A stretch of DNA of 64,000 nucleotides from Macrophomina tecta (taxonomy: Eukaryota; Ascomycota; Dothideomycetes; Botryosphaeriales; Botryosphaeriaceae): positions 1,240,001-1,304,000 of the forward strand of contig JAKSGN010000020.1 in the NCBI GenBank assembly GCA_024180945.1, read 5' to 3'. Of this stretch, positions 35,081 through 47,564 are shown piece by piece (position 1 is the stretch's first letter; every line of letters starts with the position of its first letter). The notes beneath the pieces are model-generated. The model was not told the origin of the DNA. It saw nothing but the letters and a program-made list of their open reading frames with translations, and searched no databases. The translations under genes were made by a program, and so were the position numbers.

Positions 35081-36820
35081 ATGGCAATTCTGGACAAGTT
35101 CCTTCCCCCGGGCGACCGCTATGCGGCCCTCATGCTCTATGGCATGGTGTTTGCGACCTGCTTCAACGGCTATGATGCAGGAATCATGACCGTGATCCTG
35201 GCGGACAAGCAGTTCACGGAATATTACAACGTCGACGCCGACAGACAGGGCGTCATCGCCACGATCCCATGGGCGACCACAGGTCAGTGGCACCAGCTCC
35301 AATCTCCGATACTGCTGACTCTGAATGCAGGCCTGGCCCAGGTTTTCGTTGGAGGAACACTCGCGAACCTCGTGGGCCGGCTGTGGGCCCTCCGCATCTC
35401 AATCATACTAATGTGCATTGGCGTGTACGGAAACCGGCACCTTTGCGCTGTGTGACGCTGTCGCTGATGCTGCACAGAGTTGTTCAAGTGGTTCCAAACA
35501 CGTACGGCGTCTTGATCCTCGGCCGTCTCATCACGTAAGTTGTTGCAGTCCCAGCATGCAAGGCCGAACTGACGCGGACAAGCGGTCTCGGATTCGGATG
35601 CGTGTACATTGCGACGAATCTCTACGTAGCTGAATGCTCACCGGCGAAACTCCGCGGCAGTTTCGTTGGCACAGTGTCACAATTCGGCTATCAACTTGGC
35701 ACGTTGATTGCGTTTTGGGCCGGCTACGGAATGTCGTTTCACACCTCGCCATTCAACATTGCCTGGCGGGTGTCGAATGTCATTCAAATACCGATCGGGC
35801 TTGCGTTTGTGGTTTTGTCGTTCTGGTATCCCGAATCACCCCGCTGGCTGCTCGAGCGGTACCCAGACGCTCCGGAAAAGTGCCTGGGTAATCTCGCCAG
35901 GATCCGGTCTGGAGCGCCCGTAGACGAGCATGTTCAGGCCGAATTCCACGAAATGATAGCATCGTACGAGTTTCGCAAGCGCTATGAGCCAGGCTACCTT
36001 GGGCTGCTGAAGAACAAGGCTCTCCGAAAGCGTCTCCTGTACGGATTCTACGCGACAGCGCTTCAGCAGGTGGGCGGCATCGCGGCGGTGACGATGTATG
36101 CCACGCTCATCTACCAGAGCCTGGGATGGGACAGTGGCAGCCAAGCGCTAGCAATCAACGGCATCCAGGCTGTCCTGCAGCTCTTCATTGTTCTGGTGAA
36201 CACGTTCACGGTCGACCGCTTCGGCCGCAAGGCGCTGCTGATGGCAGGGTTCGCGATCCAGTCCCTGGCGCTGTTGATCCTCTCGAGTTTGACAAGCTCA
36301 TTTCCTGACAACCAGAACAGAGCAGCAGCGGTCGTGGAGGTCGCGATGCTCTTTGTCGTAGGCCTCACGTACTGCTGGAGTAACGGGCCCATTGCACCGG
36401 CGATTGCGTCGGAGATTTTCCCGCAACACGTCAGAGACAAGGCGTTTGGACTCAGTCTCCTGGGTCAAACGGTCTGCTTGCTGGCATTGACGCAGCCATG
36501 GCCACGCTTCAATGACGAGGTGGGTGCGAAGAGCTATTGGCTGTTGTTCAGCTTGAACGTTGCGGCCCTGGTGAGCACATGCCTGGGCATGAGCCTGCTG
36601 AAAGACTGCTAACAAACCATAGATCTCAGTGTTATTGGTACTTCCCGAAACGAAGGGTATATCGCTTGAGCGTATGGACAAGATCTTCGGAGAAATTGAC
36701 GCGGTGTCGGCTGGAGAGACGGAGATGGACGAGAAGACGGAATCCTCCAACCCGCGGCCGAGCGCGGAGAAGAGGCCAGTAGAGACCGCTCATATTGACC
36801 GGGTCGAGGTGGGTCCGTGA
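35081..36820 (+). CDS. MFS sugar transporter, 512 aa in five exons
   Basis: Exons 35081-35282, 35331-35424, 35478-35534, 35583-36570, 36623-36820; all introns are GT-AG and the joined frame is open. Sugar-porter landmarks appear in order. They start with FNGYDAGIMTVILADKQF (TM1), LVGRLWALR (loop 2-3) and RLITGLGFGCVYIATNLYVA with ECSPAKLRGSF. After these come FWYPESPRWLLER, LQQVGGIAAVTMYATLIYQ, VDRFGRKALL and the C-terminal PETKGISLERMDKIFGE. Twelve membrane segments can be read, with a 45-residue charged cytoplasmic tail. It lies divergent from the GH127 gene, which suggests it imports the sugar or oligosaccharide that GH127 cleaves; that substrate is inference. It lacks features of nutrient-sensing transceptors with long tails. 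Confidence 0.9.
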
Positions 36821-38562
36821 CGCACCAGTGATGACGGCCATCGATGGATTGGCGCTTCAATCATGTTGCCAGACGTGGTCACCTGGTCGTTGTATTTTAC
36901 CTTTACCACACACATTGTGGTGTCAGACAACGGAGAAAGGCACGCCATTGTTCATTTGGATCGAGAGGGTAGGCTCTGACATTGCAACGGTAAACGCAAG
37001 CAGGCGCGGGGAGGTGAAGCATTCATCCAGGCACATGAGTGCCCAGGAAAGTCGAAAGCCCTCTTCCGTGTACGGATGAAAGTTCCAACGACCCAGGCAA
37101 CGCCCGGTGTCGGTCTTGGCTCTCTCACTCGCAGGATGATGATGATTGCTGCGGCCCGAGGCCGAGTCTGAGGATACAGTGATGATACTGTGATTCTGGG
37201 CAATGCTCTGAACCAACCGAGCCTCCACGAAGAAATCTTAGTCGCGGAGTGATCGGACCGGAGATCTCCCGGAGCGAGTGTGTTCGTTCCCGTCATCGTT
37301 CCACTCTCAGGGGGACAGCTTCCATTGTATGTACTCAGCCCTACTTTCGAGTTAACCCGCTGCTGCCAGCTCCTGCCAAACGGATCGCCCTCATATTCAG
37401 CCTGCTTCGCACTCTCTGACCGCCATCGACGTCACCTCGTGCAGCAGCAGCTCCGGCAGCCATGAGCCCCGCCCTGCGCCTACTGGCTCCGCCGCTCATA
37501 CTCCGCAGAGGCTCTTTGCCTCACCAAGAGATGCAGCCTGCCATTGCGCGCATCGTTGCTACTGACTGTTTGACAGTGTCCAGAGGCCTCCCAGCATCGC
37601 GCTAAATACCGGCCTCCCTGTCCAAAGCGACCGCGTTGAAGCGCGTAGACGCTCATACAGCCGCCAGTATCGAGGAAACACCGTATACCTTACGCGAGGG
37701 AATACACGTACATCCTCAGTCCGAGGGGCGCATATCGAGGCGGTTTTTTGTAGTTCAGGTTAGATTTGCAGCGGCTGCTTGTTGGAGACCCTCCATGATT
37801 GCCGTGTGCATATGGAGAGAAGTGAGCCGTTCCGGTTGCACTGGCAGTGCAGAATTGGACATTGTCTAGACCACTTGACCTCCACAAGCGCGCGGTGCGT
37901 GCAACCTCATTCCGTTAGCAGTTCACGGCTAGATTTTTATCTTCATATTGAATATCCTCATCAGGACACTCGCCGGGCAGAGTCTCCTCTTCAGAGCTCG
38001 ACATGCGGGGTGCAGCCTGCAATCCGAAAACTCCGACGGGCGATGTCGAAAACTCCGGCGGGCTGCGACGCCACTCAATTTAGAAGCAGGTGGGCTCAGG
38101 CACCGAGCAGGGTCGAGAGAGGCTTGTCGTAAGTGCGCACGGTGCGGGGAATCGCGGAATTCCCAAGTATCTCAGCTATTTGAATCAGTCTTGATACTGC
38201 TGAGATATCTGCTCCCCTACGTACCGGCTGCAACCGACTGGTGACGCAGACCGCCGTCTGTATCGCAAAGTGTGTACGTATCTGCCAGAAATGTCCCTTT
38301 GGGCCTATCCGTACGGACACGCCATAGTAAAAGGCGCGGATGATTCAGCATGCCACGAAGTTTATCATTTTCCAGTTGCCCATCGCACAATGAATACACC
38401 CCGGTCCGGTGGGCTCACGGCGTAGCATCCGGGGGAGCTTTGGCCGCAAACGACCTCGTTTAGACTCCTATTCCGTTGCGTACTTAAATACTCACACGTC
38501 GTATCAGCCCAGCTCCCTCAAGCCTCTGTCTGACGCCACCTCTAACTCATAAGGAAAGAGCC
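36821..38562. other. Gene-free stretch (1.74 kb) upstream of the GH39-like gene
   Basis: No gene recognised on either strand; short frames lack domains. ACTTAAATACTCAC near 38480 may be a TATA-like element of the downstream gene. Confidence 0.45.
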
Positions 38563-40075
38563 ATGCAAACCGCGCTTGTTGCTGCCCTGGCTGGCGTTGC
38601 TCTGGCCACGCCAATTGCCGATGCGGTGTTTAACAAGAGGGCAACGGACACTGCCGTCGTCAATCTCGCCAACAACACGGGAAAGCCGAGCCATTACGCC
38701 TCCGGCGTGCTGTACGGTATCCCAGACGCGCAAAACCAGATTCCTGATCATTTCTACACCGACATTGGCTTCAACTATGCTCGTGCTGGTGGTGCACAAG
38801 TGGCGTCACCCGGCAGAGGCTGGATCTGGAATGAATATCCGGTAAGCCCCGGCTATGCCCTGGAACCGTGCATTCATGCTGACCACGGAAAACTGCAGGC
38901 TCGGTTTGCCTCTGCGCTGTCCAATTATCAGACAGCGCGCAAGTATGGTGCGAATTTCATTCTCCTCCCTCACGATGTCTGGGGCGCCGATGGCACACAA
39001 AACTCTTCTGCACCCTACCCTGGTGACAATGGAGACTGGAGCTCGTACGATGCGTACCTCGATCAGCTTCTCGCTGACCTGAAATCCAACGACATGACCG
39101 TGGGGCTTGTCTTTGACATCTGGAACGAACCCGACCTCTCCGCGTTTTGGAATCGGGACCAGGACCAGTACCTGCAAGTGTGGGGAAGGACATATCACAA
39201 GATCAGGTAGGCTTCCTCTAGCAAAGCCGTGTAGCGAGACTCATGAAGCCACGGGCAGAAACGCCTTCCCCGACATGCTCATCAGCGGCCCTTCAAGCTC
39301 AAATTCTCCGACCACAAATCCCGACTGGTGGGATGCGTTTTTGTCATTTGTTGCTTCCAACGACTCGGTGCCGGACCAGTGGTCTTGGCATATGGAGTAT
39401 GCCGGCGGTGACATGCTAGAGACCAACGGAAATCTGCAGCGCCTCCTCGACGCTCATTCACTTCCCCGGAAGCCGCTCAACATCAATGAGTACGCAGTGT
39501 TCAATGAAGAAGTGCCAGCTGGTGCAGCATGGTTCATCTCTCAGCTGGAGCGAGTTGATGCGCATGGTCTTCGTGGCAACTGGCTCTCTGGTGGCTCGAA
39601 CGGGGGCGCTTTGCATGATTACCTGGCCTCACTACTTGGCAAGCCTAACGCTGGGACGAGCGCGTACGACCCATTGGCTGACGGCTACTGGCCGAACGGA
39701 GAGTGGCAGGTGTATCACTACTACAACACGAACATGACCGGTACGCGTCGCGGAACTACCCCATCCGGAGACGCCAAACTGGATGCATACACCACTGTTG
39801 ATGATGCTATGGTTCGCACCCTTGTCGGCGTTCGTATCGCAACCGGAACGTGGCAGCTGCAATTCGATGGCTTGAGCGCCGTGGGTCTCCCCGAGAGTGG
39901 CACGTTGAACGTTCATACCTGGGGATTCAAGGATAATGGACATTTTGGCGAGGTGGGCGCCCCAGAAGACCTCGGTTGGTATGGTCATGCGTATGAGGGT
40001 GATAGTGTGACTTTTCCCATCTATCAGACGGATTCTGTCACGGCTTACGCATTTGAGTTTGCCGTGGGGCCGTAA
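38563..40075 (+). CDS. Secreted clan GH-A glycoside hydrolase (GH39-like), 467 aa in three exons
   Basis: Exons 38563-38841, 38899-39206, 39259-40075. The first intron (57 bp) is in frame and open, so it is inferred from the flanking sequence WNEYP-ARFASALSNYQ and good splice ends. Residues 1-16 are a signal peptide; a KR site (residues 25-26) may be cut by Kex2. The fold is a TIM barrel of clan GH-A type: VGLVFDIWNEPDLSAFWNR carries the acid/base Glu of the NEP motif, and RKPLNINEYAVFNEE carries the likely nucleophile Glu. A C-terminal beta-rich part (GTWQLQFDGLSAVGL, AYAFEFAVGP) follows. Family assignment to GH39 is tentative; GH5 or another GH-A family is possible. It probably acts on plant hemicellulose or pectin side chains outside the cell. 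Confidence 0.8.
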
Positions 40076-40974
40076 TTGATGGATTCGATTCGGATGTCGG
40101 ACGGATTTTTTTTTTTTTTTCATGAACGAGCGATGCAGGTATGGAACGCGCGTCTATGAGAGTTTGAGATGTCTGCATATGTACTTCAAGTATGTACATG
40201 TCCTGTTTGTACAGATTCGGTGGGTGCAAATCAACGAGGTGAGCACCTATGACTATCACGAATACATGCCTCTTTAATCAAGTATGGAGGCATTGGAGCA
40301 GCCACATAGACATGAGAGAACCGGACGGTGGCAAAGCATTCGATGCCAATCCTTAAGGGTGGTCGCAAAACACCGTGGAAATAAATGATCCTGGGTCGAA
40401 GAAAGCACGACGATCGGCAACTACGCATGCGATTCTCTCAGTATTGTAAACCTCGCAGGTTTCTCGCGTGGTGCAGGGAAGGATCTGGGGTCGCCATCAA
40501 TCGGGGCGATTGCCGGAGAAGGATCAGTTGGCGGAAAATGCGGGGAATACTAGAGTGCCTGATCCGCCGGATGCAGACCACCAAGTCAGCACCTGCAGCA
40601 GAGCATCCTCCACCGGGGCGCATAAGTGATGGACAATCATAGCAACTGTACACGTCCGTTTCCCTCCTTTTATCGTTTTGCAAGCTGCGTCAAGAAGACG
40701 TGCGCGGGAGGAAAGGATTCATTCCTCCAGGCGCGTCGACGCGAAACTCGAAGCCAGACTGTTTGGCAGGAAAGCACTGCAGGGAAGAGAGAAGTCTTCA
40801 GGGGCTCGAGCAACAAAAAATAGATCCAAGAGACCCGAGCGGGGCCCCCCTTGCGGACGCGTGATCGAGCCTCCCCCCCGCGGTTAAGGCGAACGAATCA
40901 TTCCATAGCCCCATGCTACCTAGCCTTCCCGTATCACCCACAGCTCCTACCCCAGCCATGCCACACTTGCGACA
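40076..40974. other. Intergenic stretch
   Basis: Contains a 15-base T run (40106-40120) just after the GH39-like stop codon. No gene recognised; the last part is the upstream region of the next regulator. Confidence 0.45.
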
Positions 40975-43900
40975 ATGCTGCAGACGGACGGCAGCGAGGA
41001 AATGGCCGGCACTCCATCGCCCCGACGACGACTCTCATCCGAATCCTTCGGCGCAAGACCGGCGTCGGGGGGCCGCCATTGCTGTGATCGCTGCCCGAGC
41101 AGCTTCGTGCGGCTGGAGCACCTGAAGAGACACCAGCGGGATCACTGGGAGAACAAGCCTTTCGTGTGTCCGCTGTGCGGCAAAGGCTTCACCAGGAGGT
41201 AGGCGACCCCGTACGGCAGAGTTCGGAACAGGCTCTGCTCACCGGCGACCAGCGACACATTGAAACGGCACGAAACAGTGCACGCGGCCATGTCTCAGCA
41301 GAGCGACATTCACGACGTAACCCGGACAAGGTCGCGCAGAGGGCCGCGCATCCGCGCATGCCGTAGCTGTGCCCAGGCCCGAGCGCGTTGCAGTGGCGAG
41401 AGTGTGTGCGCCCGCTGTTCATCCAAATCCATCCTGTGCGAGTACCCGGAGAAGCGGCGCAAGACGGCCTCGGGCAGCGGCAGCAGAGACATTGCCGCCC
41501 AACCCGAACCTACCGGCCATTCGCCTTGGTCCTTTGCTCATGAGGAGGTGCACAATCAGCCCAACGGGATCCCTCAAACGAACACCGCAACAGCCCTCCA
41601 GCCTGAGACCTTTCAGCATCCTGACTCTTTGCCTGCGCCGGAAAACGGAAGCATCGATGAACCTCCACCACCGCTGTCAACAACCGCTGTTCAGCATCCA
41701 GACTCCTTCCACCATCAAGAGGCAGCTACGTTCATTGCGCAGTCCAATTACCATTCCCAACAGGCACAGGATATGAGCATAGGTCTGGACACTGTCTATG
41801 ATTCGAATATGTACTCTATCAATTGGCTGCCAACCGCATTTAGTGACCACTTGGACTACGCCGCATTTGCAAGTTTTGGCATGCCACTGCAGGCTTCCAG
41901 CGTAGCGGCGCCGCTCTCTTCCAGCAACGCGGACCATTTGCCTGCGGAGTTTCCAAGGCTTCGCGGCTCTCGAGACCCGCAGGAGTCTCCCCTGGACTCT
42001 GCGTCAAGCAATATCAGCGCAGACAGCTCAGGAAGGTTCTATGCAACAAGTGTAGACGGAGCACGGATGCCTTTCTCCACCCAAGGCAAGAAACGACCAG
42101 CCCATCTTGTCAATTCCGAGCATTTCCACCACTCCATCACCCGAGACCCATCCAATTTTGCCTTTCCGCGGGCGCATTTGCCCATTGAGGACATGTCGAC
42201 AAGCACCAAACTTGCTCCGCAGCTAACCCCAATAGCCTACCAAAAAATTGCCGATGCTTTCAGACGCGTCTGTCACGGCCCGGCAACACCTTTCCCGCCA
42301 TTTTCGACCCAACATCTCCCGTCTCCTGCTCATTTCAGCTATTTTGTCCAATTGTTCTTCGAGCATATCCATCCCGTGTTGCCAATATTGCACCCTCAGA
42401 CATTGCGCCTGGACGAAGGTCACTGGCTGCTTGCCTTGGGCATTTCCGCAATCGGTTGTCGATATGCAGATTCTGAGGAATTACTGGAAACCGCACTGCC
42501 AATGGCTGAGTTCCTCCGCAGGGCCATGGCCGTCGAGGTAGGTGCACCAAGCAGTGATGCCTCCCCGGAGGTTTTAGATGGATCTACTCATTTCGCGCAA
42601 AATATTGGGCATGTGATCTTCGCATACGTCTAGATGACTGCTTCAACTTCTGATTCCAATTTGTTGCCCCTGAACTGGAAGGACCGTTCCAACCGTTCTG
42701 CATCGCACAATCATTGCTTCGCAATTTTTGATCTACGCTTTCCGTTCACTCATGGCTTTTGATAAACTGCGTACTAATACTAATTAATAAGCAGGCTGAA
42801 TCACGACTACCTCATCAGATGTCCCTTCCATTTGTTCAAGCCATGTTGTTGAACGAAATCGGTCTCATGTATACTGGATCACCACGCTTCTTGAGCGCAG
42901 CTCATCGAGAGCACAGTGCAGCCGTGGAGTCCATCAGTGGGTGGAATCTACACCCAGAAGTCGACTGGTATGCACTTTCTTGGGAGCAATGGGCGTCTAA
43001 CGAATGTAGAAATCGGCTTGCTTATGCAATCTGGGTATGCTAAGAAGCTTCACCCCAGCATTCGACTATCGGCTGACGGTGATACCAGTTGTTCGATTCC
43101 ATGACAGTCTACCACCAAAATCAAAAACCCCTGTTGAGCCTGGAAGATATGCAAGCCCCTCTCCCATGCAATGAAGAGCTTTGGGATGCCGGAACTGAGG
43201 AAGAGTGGAAGCGAATCCGCTCCAAAACAGAAGGTACCTTGACTCGGAGAAGTTTTCTCTCCCTCAGACAGCTCCATGCTTACCGTTTGCCAGCGAACCC
43301 TCCCATCAATGAGGCCCTCCACCGCTTGTATGTGCACAAAAAAGTCAAATCAAATATCGGAGAGTTCAGCAGAGTCCTTTTACTCCACGGAATCTACCAT
43401 GAGACGTGGGCAGTAGCCAAGTACCATCGCCGTTCATTATCATCTTGGATCCCATCGGCCGAGAAGCCACCGCCGGAGAATAGGAACAACGCAGAGTCTT
43501 ATGCCTCTGCAGAGCGTAGCTTGTACCTTCCAGAGAGCCCGCTCTACTCGAAATGGCGCAACGCTGCTTGTGACTGCATCGATACCCTGCATTGGGCCGC
43601 CAATGCCACCATCGCACAGAACTCAGGCTCCGAGCACGCCACTGTCTTCCATTTACATGCTTCGCGCATTGTGTTGCTGACACCGTTTGGCGAAATCAGC
43701 GCCTTGGCACGTTCGATGGCGGCGGCAGCTTTGGGCGCCAGCAACACCGTTGACAGCACGACACAATCCTTATCTCTACAAGAATTAACAAGGCTCGAAA
43801 GCAAGGTATTTCAATGGGTGCGACAAGACCAGCACAAGGCCCGTCTTGCCATGATACACGCCGGTGCGCTGTACTGGCATGTGCGCCGCTTCAGCAAGGC

Positions 43901-44369
43901 CGCGTTCTATGAGCCCAGCGCAGTGTATCTCGCAACACTGGCAATGTGGGCCTACGCGTCATACACTGCGCTCGCAACAAAAGCATTGGCGCACACCAGA
44001 CGGCCGGGCAGCAGTCGGAGTGGAAGTCCATCTCCGAGTCCTCCCGATGGAATCAGTCCCTCACTCCAGTCGAATACGGATAGTATGCTCGGAGATGATC
44101 CGACTTTCATTCGGCTGGATCGGCCTAACGATGACGAGATGGTCCAACTGTATGTCAGGAATGGCCACCCATCACGCATGAAAGCCAACATTACAGGTGT
44201 TGGCAACCTGTCCTCTCAGATGGGTCCGGAGAGGGTTTTGAGAGAAGGTTGTAAGATACTGGGTCCTATGGCTTTAACGTGGGGTGTGGCAAGTGAGTAC
44301 AGGAGGATTTTATCCGCCATGGCAGACGTGGTCTCGAGTGTAAGAGAAAGGACTGCTGCAGCACCATAA
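40975..44369 (+). CDS. Transcription factor with two C2H2 fingers plus a Zn2Cys6 cluster, 1009 aa in four exons
   Basis: Exons 40975-41198, 41253-42537, 42795-43034, 43089-44369. The first intron splits the second finger. Finger 1 is C37-C40-H53-H57 (CDRCPSSFVRLEHLKRHQ); finger 2 is C65-C68-H81-H85 (CPLCGKGFTRSDTLKRH). A basic stretch (RTRSRRGPRIR) leads into a Zn2Cys6 cluster at residues 111-137 (CRSCAQARARC, CARCSSKSILC). A long Gln/Ser/Pro-rich linker precedes a fungal_trans-type regulatory region (FVQLFFEHIHPVLPILHPQT, ALGISAIGCRYADSEELLE, EIGLMYTGSPRFLSAAH, SRVLLLHGIYHETW). The third junction spans a 257-bp intron, unusually long here, with a CTAAT-like branch sequence and AAGCAG end. 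Such dual-type factors regulate metabolism in filamentous fungi; targets are unknown. It closes the CAZyme group. Confidence 0.85.
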
Positions 44370-44534
44370 GTGTCACGACACTGCATAAGATGCATGAAGA
44401 AAACTTTCGGGTGCGTGGGAGTCTCGCCTTGGCTTAGCAAAGCAGCCACAGAGGTTGAAGAATATGACCATGCTAATTATATTACTGCATTACCTGGGAA
44501 TGGTTGCCGGGTCAGGCTAACATAGGAGCCGTTC

Positions 44535-45219
44535 TCATGGTAGATGGGTCTCCAACCATTCATACAACACGGTAGCGGACTCCCAGTTGTTCTCCTCCAT
44601 GAAAAACATATGGCCGTTTCCCCGAACGCCTCGATCCTGCAAATTGATCCACTCGACGCTGACACCGGCTTGCTACAAGAAATCCACCGTACAGAAGTCG
44701 TAGACAGCGTGGTAGCTAGCCTTAGATGTCATCAGTAGCACTGGAACCTTTGATATCTGCGCCAGCTTTCGGGGGGGTTTGCCGATCTCTTCGGCCTGCA
44801 ACGTGCAGTTTGCCACAGCCGGATCGCCGCTGTTCGTCGTCACAAGATGAAACTTGCTGCCGCACTTCCTCTTCGCTACCTTCAGTCCCCGGAGGTTCGT
44901 ATTTTAAGGGTGCATTACCAACTCCATATGCTCTTGCATCTTCCCAGCTGAAAACCTGCTCTCTGAACGGCGGCCCGCTGGGCTCCAACACAACCAGGCC
45001 TTGTACCAGTTCCGTCACCGCGTCCGCTGTCTGCCAAGCCACCAAGCCCCCTTGTGAGTGTCCCATGACGAAGCTCTTCTCCATGATATGGTTTTGCAAC
45101 AAGTCCGCAATGGCTACACGGAAAGCTCTCTCAGTAACGCCTAGATCCTCAAGGTAGGGATTTGGGACTGTGCTCGAGTAATATGCATCAATCCAGAGAA
45201 GCATTGTCTGTAGCTCCAA
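44535..45219 (-). pseudogene. Alpha/beta hydrolase, truncated and frameshifted
   Basis: The minus strand from about 45150 reads FVMGHSQGGLVAWQTADAV (nucleophile elbow GHSQGG) and LVVLEPSGPPFREQVFSWED. The frame then slips at a run of seven G (plus strand, 44771-44777). In the new frame follow KLAQISKVPVLLMTS, ASYHAVYDFCTVDFL, a TAG stop at 44676-44674, and QAGVSVEWINLQDRGVRGNG. HMFFMEENNWESATVL and EWLETHLP end the gene, with the final stop at 44535. The normal N-terminal third (oxyanion region) is not found upstream. One frameshift, one nonsense codon and a 5' truncation make a functional product impossible. The single-base slip in a homopolymer could be an assembly error; the internal TAG and the truncation could not. 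Confidence 0.75.
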
Positions 45220-47564
45220 AGCTCGACCTTATGGTTGAGAGCGGCCGAAACAACAAGAGAAACTTGAACTCTGTTAGTGAGTGTTCAAAGCCCTGATCTC
45301 CTTGACCACCGGTGAGTTTTCGCCTCTGGATTACGAGACCCCGCAGTGCGCGGAGACGTGCGGGGATTTGGTGCGACCGTGGGGGAGGCAACGCTTGGCC
45401 TGACGCTCTTTGGCGAAAGTCCCGGTCGGCATTCTCGCCCCGGCTTATCAATTCTCCCAGTAGAGCTATATTGTGCGCTCAATGTCTCTTCCTTGAACCC
45501 TGGGTCGAATTGTATCTTATGTCTCGGGTGGATGTGGTACGGACATTGCTCTTGGAATCGCTACGTCAAAGATCCTTACGGTGGAAAGTGACGTAGGCTG
45601 GAACGAAATGGGGCCCAGCGGAGGGCGTAGCTGGGCTGACATAGGTGGGTGAAATAGAGCCTTGGGCCATGACATGGCCGAAACGGCACATGCAAGGCCA
45701 CAATCAACGGTTTGGTCCAGGCGTATATAGATCTGTCATGGCCAGGGTCTGCGCATATGCAACGACGATCTTTGCTTTGTAAAGCTCCAGGGAGAACACG
45801 TAAATTCGCCCAAGTCTACCAAACATACGGTGTAGGATTTGTCGACCGGAGGGGCGTTGTGTATGAAGTGGAGCGAGTCAGTCAAGGCCAAGTGAAAAGC
45901 AAAAGCAGCGCTATAATGCCCCCGCCTTTTGAAGCATGGGCTAGATCCAATCCAGAGCGTCGCATAACTTTGATTACTCTAGATTTCGTTGGCGTCACCC
46001 GAAAAGAGCTAAAGCTGAAAATTGGGTGCGAAGTGGTAACAGATAACTGCGGAGGCATAACCACCACGAATCCTCTGGAGTTACAAATGCAAAAGGTGAT
46101 TGGAAGGAGTCGACCAAATCAGCAGATGACTTAAGACACTGTCAACTGTAGGCCATGCTCGAAAGCTGGTACCGACCTTCGCCAAGCTATACGAAGAGTC
46201 TTGGAAGAAAGAGCCGACAACAGCCATGGCATTTTTTGGATCAAAAAGCGACCAGTTTAGGGTCAATATATACCTGCACGGGTTCAATATACCAAGTAAG
46301 TACTGTGGTACCTTGAGCCGTAGCCGGAGATGCGCCGATATTATGGCGTTGCTGCCCATTTGTTTCAGAGCCAGTGATTCGCAGTTTGGATACAAAAAAC
46401 ATTTGAAGGCACTGTAGCGGAGATGATTCGGCGCAACTGTGAGAGAGCTGCTGCGCCGCTACCAAATATAGTGCTTGCATGGCTGAGTCGTGCACATATT
46501 CTGTTTCAGATGCCGGTTCGTGGAGACCGTGTGAATGGAACCTGAAGTATGCAATGGGCATGTCAAAAGGCACGAGATCGTATTATACTAATATGCGTTT
46601 CGCGGTCTCAGCCCATGTCGTCTGCCTTGTCAGATTGATTGCGGAATAAGGAGGATGGCCTGGCTAAAAATGGCCTGAGGAAATTGCGCGCTGGAAAGGC
46701 CGGCGCAAGAAATGCTTGTCATGTCTTGGGAATGAGCACAGGCCGCTTGGAGGGGCGCGGCTGTGCGGTGGCAGTGTTGCCGCTTCTAAACGATCACTGC
46801 CAGCTCAGCGGAAACGCACGGCTGCTTGTTCGACGGAAGATACGGGAATAGGGTTCTTATCGCGGGAGATGTGCAGTGTATGGGAAGTCGTGGGGATGAC
46901 GGTTTGTGGAGAGGAGAATGTCGCCGGGAAGAGTTTGGTGCAAATCCTACACGAGCACGCGCCACCGTTATTTTCAACGATGCCCAGCCCGGTCTTTTCA
47001 ACTCTTCCCTGCCACGGCCAGAAATAATCAGCAATGAATGCCAAGAGCTCACGAAGTTGGCTTTCTTATAACTGGTTGTATGGCGACTCTCAGATATCAT
47101 CTCACCAGGAAATGACTTTTGCTGCGGTGTCACCTTTTAAGCATATCCAATATGTGTCGACGGGCTTTTTGAGACGTTTCCCGCTGAAAATTGCGATCAG
47201 GCTCTTGTTGACAACACAATGATCAAAAGATAGGTGGAAAATGGAATTTTCGGGCTCATGCGATGACAACTATTTTGACTCGGCAAAGTCATGACTGGCG
47301 CTTGCGCCCACCGAAGTGAATCATCGACTCAGCCAGGAATGCGGGCCGTTGAGATAGTTTGGTTGATAATGCCATTTGGCCAGCATGCTTCACGTTTACA
47401 GGCTAAGCATCACGGCTGTTGAAAGCAGCAACATTTAAAAAATCTTGCCTTGCATAAGGCATAACGCATCCTACGTTTTCGGTATTAAACAATCTGATGG
47501 TTCATCAAAAACTTGCTTGCTCAGACATGAAAAGCCAAGACACTGAAAAAACAATACTGCAGAA
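45220..47564. other. Gene-free stretch (2.3 kb)
   Basis: A 140-codon plus-strand frame at 45712-46134 and shorter frames near 46640-47070 show no domain, signal peptide or matching splice signals. Unassigned. Moderately A/T-rich after 47080. Confidence 0.4.

Noticed and set aside
38842..38898. Reading the GH39-like gene without its first intron
   Set aside because: The 57-bp segment is open and in frame, but GTAAGC and TGCAG ends and continuity of WNEYP-ARFASAL favour splicing.
45712..46134. 140-codon plus-strand open frame
   Set aside because: No recognisable domain, no signal peptide and no leader or terminator context; likely chance.
46826..47071. Possible flavoprotein remnant (NRVLIAGD-like string)
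   Set aside because: A single short motif-like match with no supporting context.
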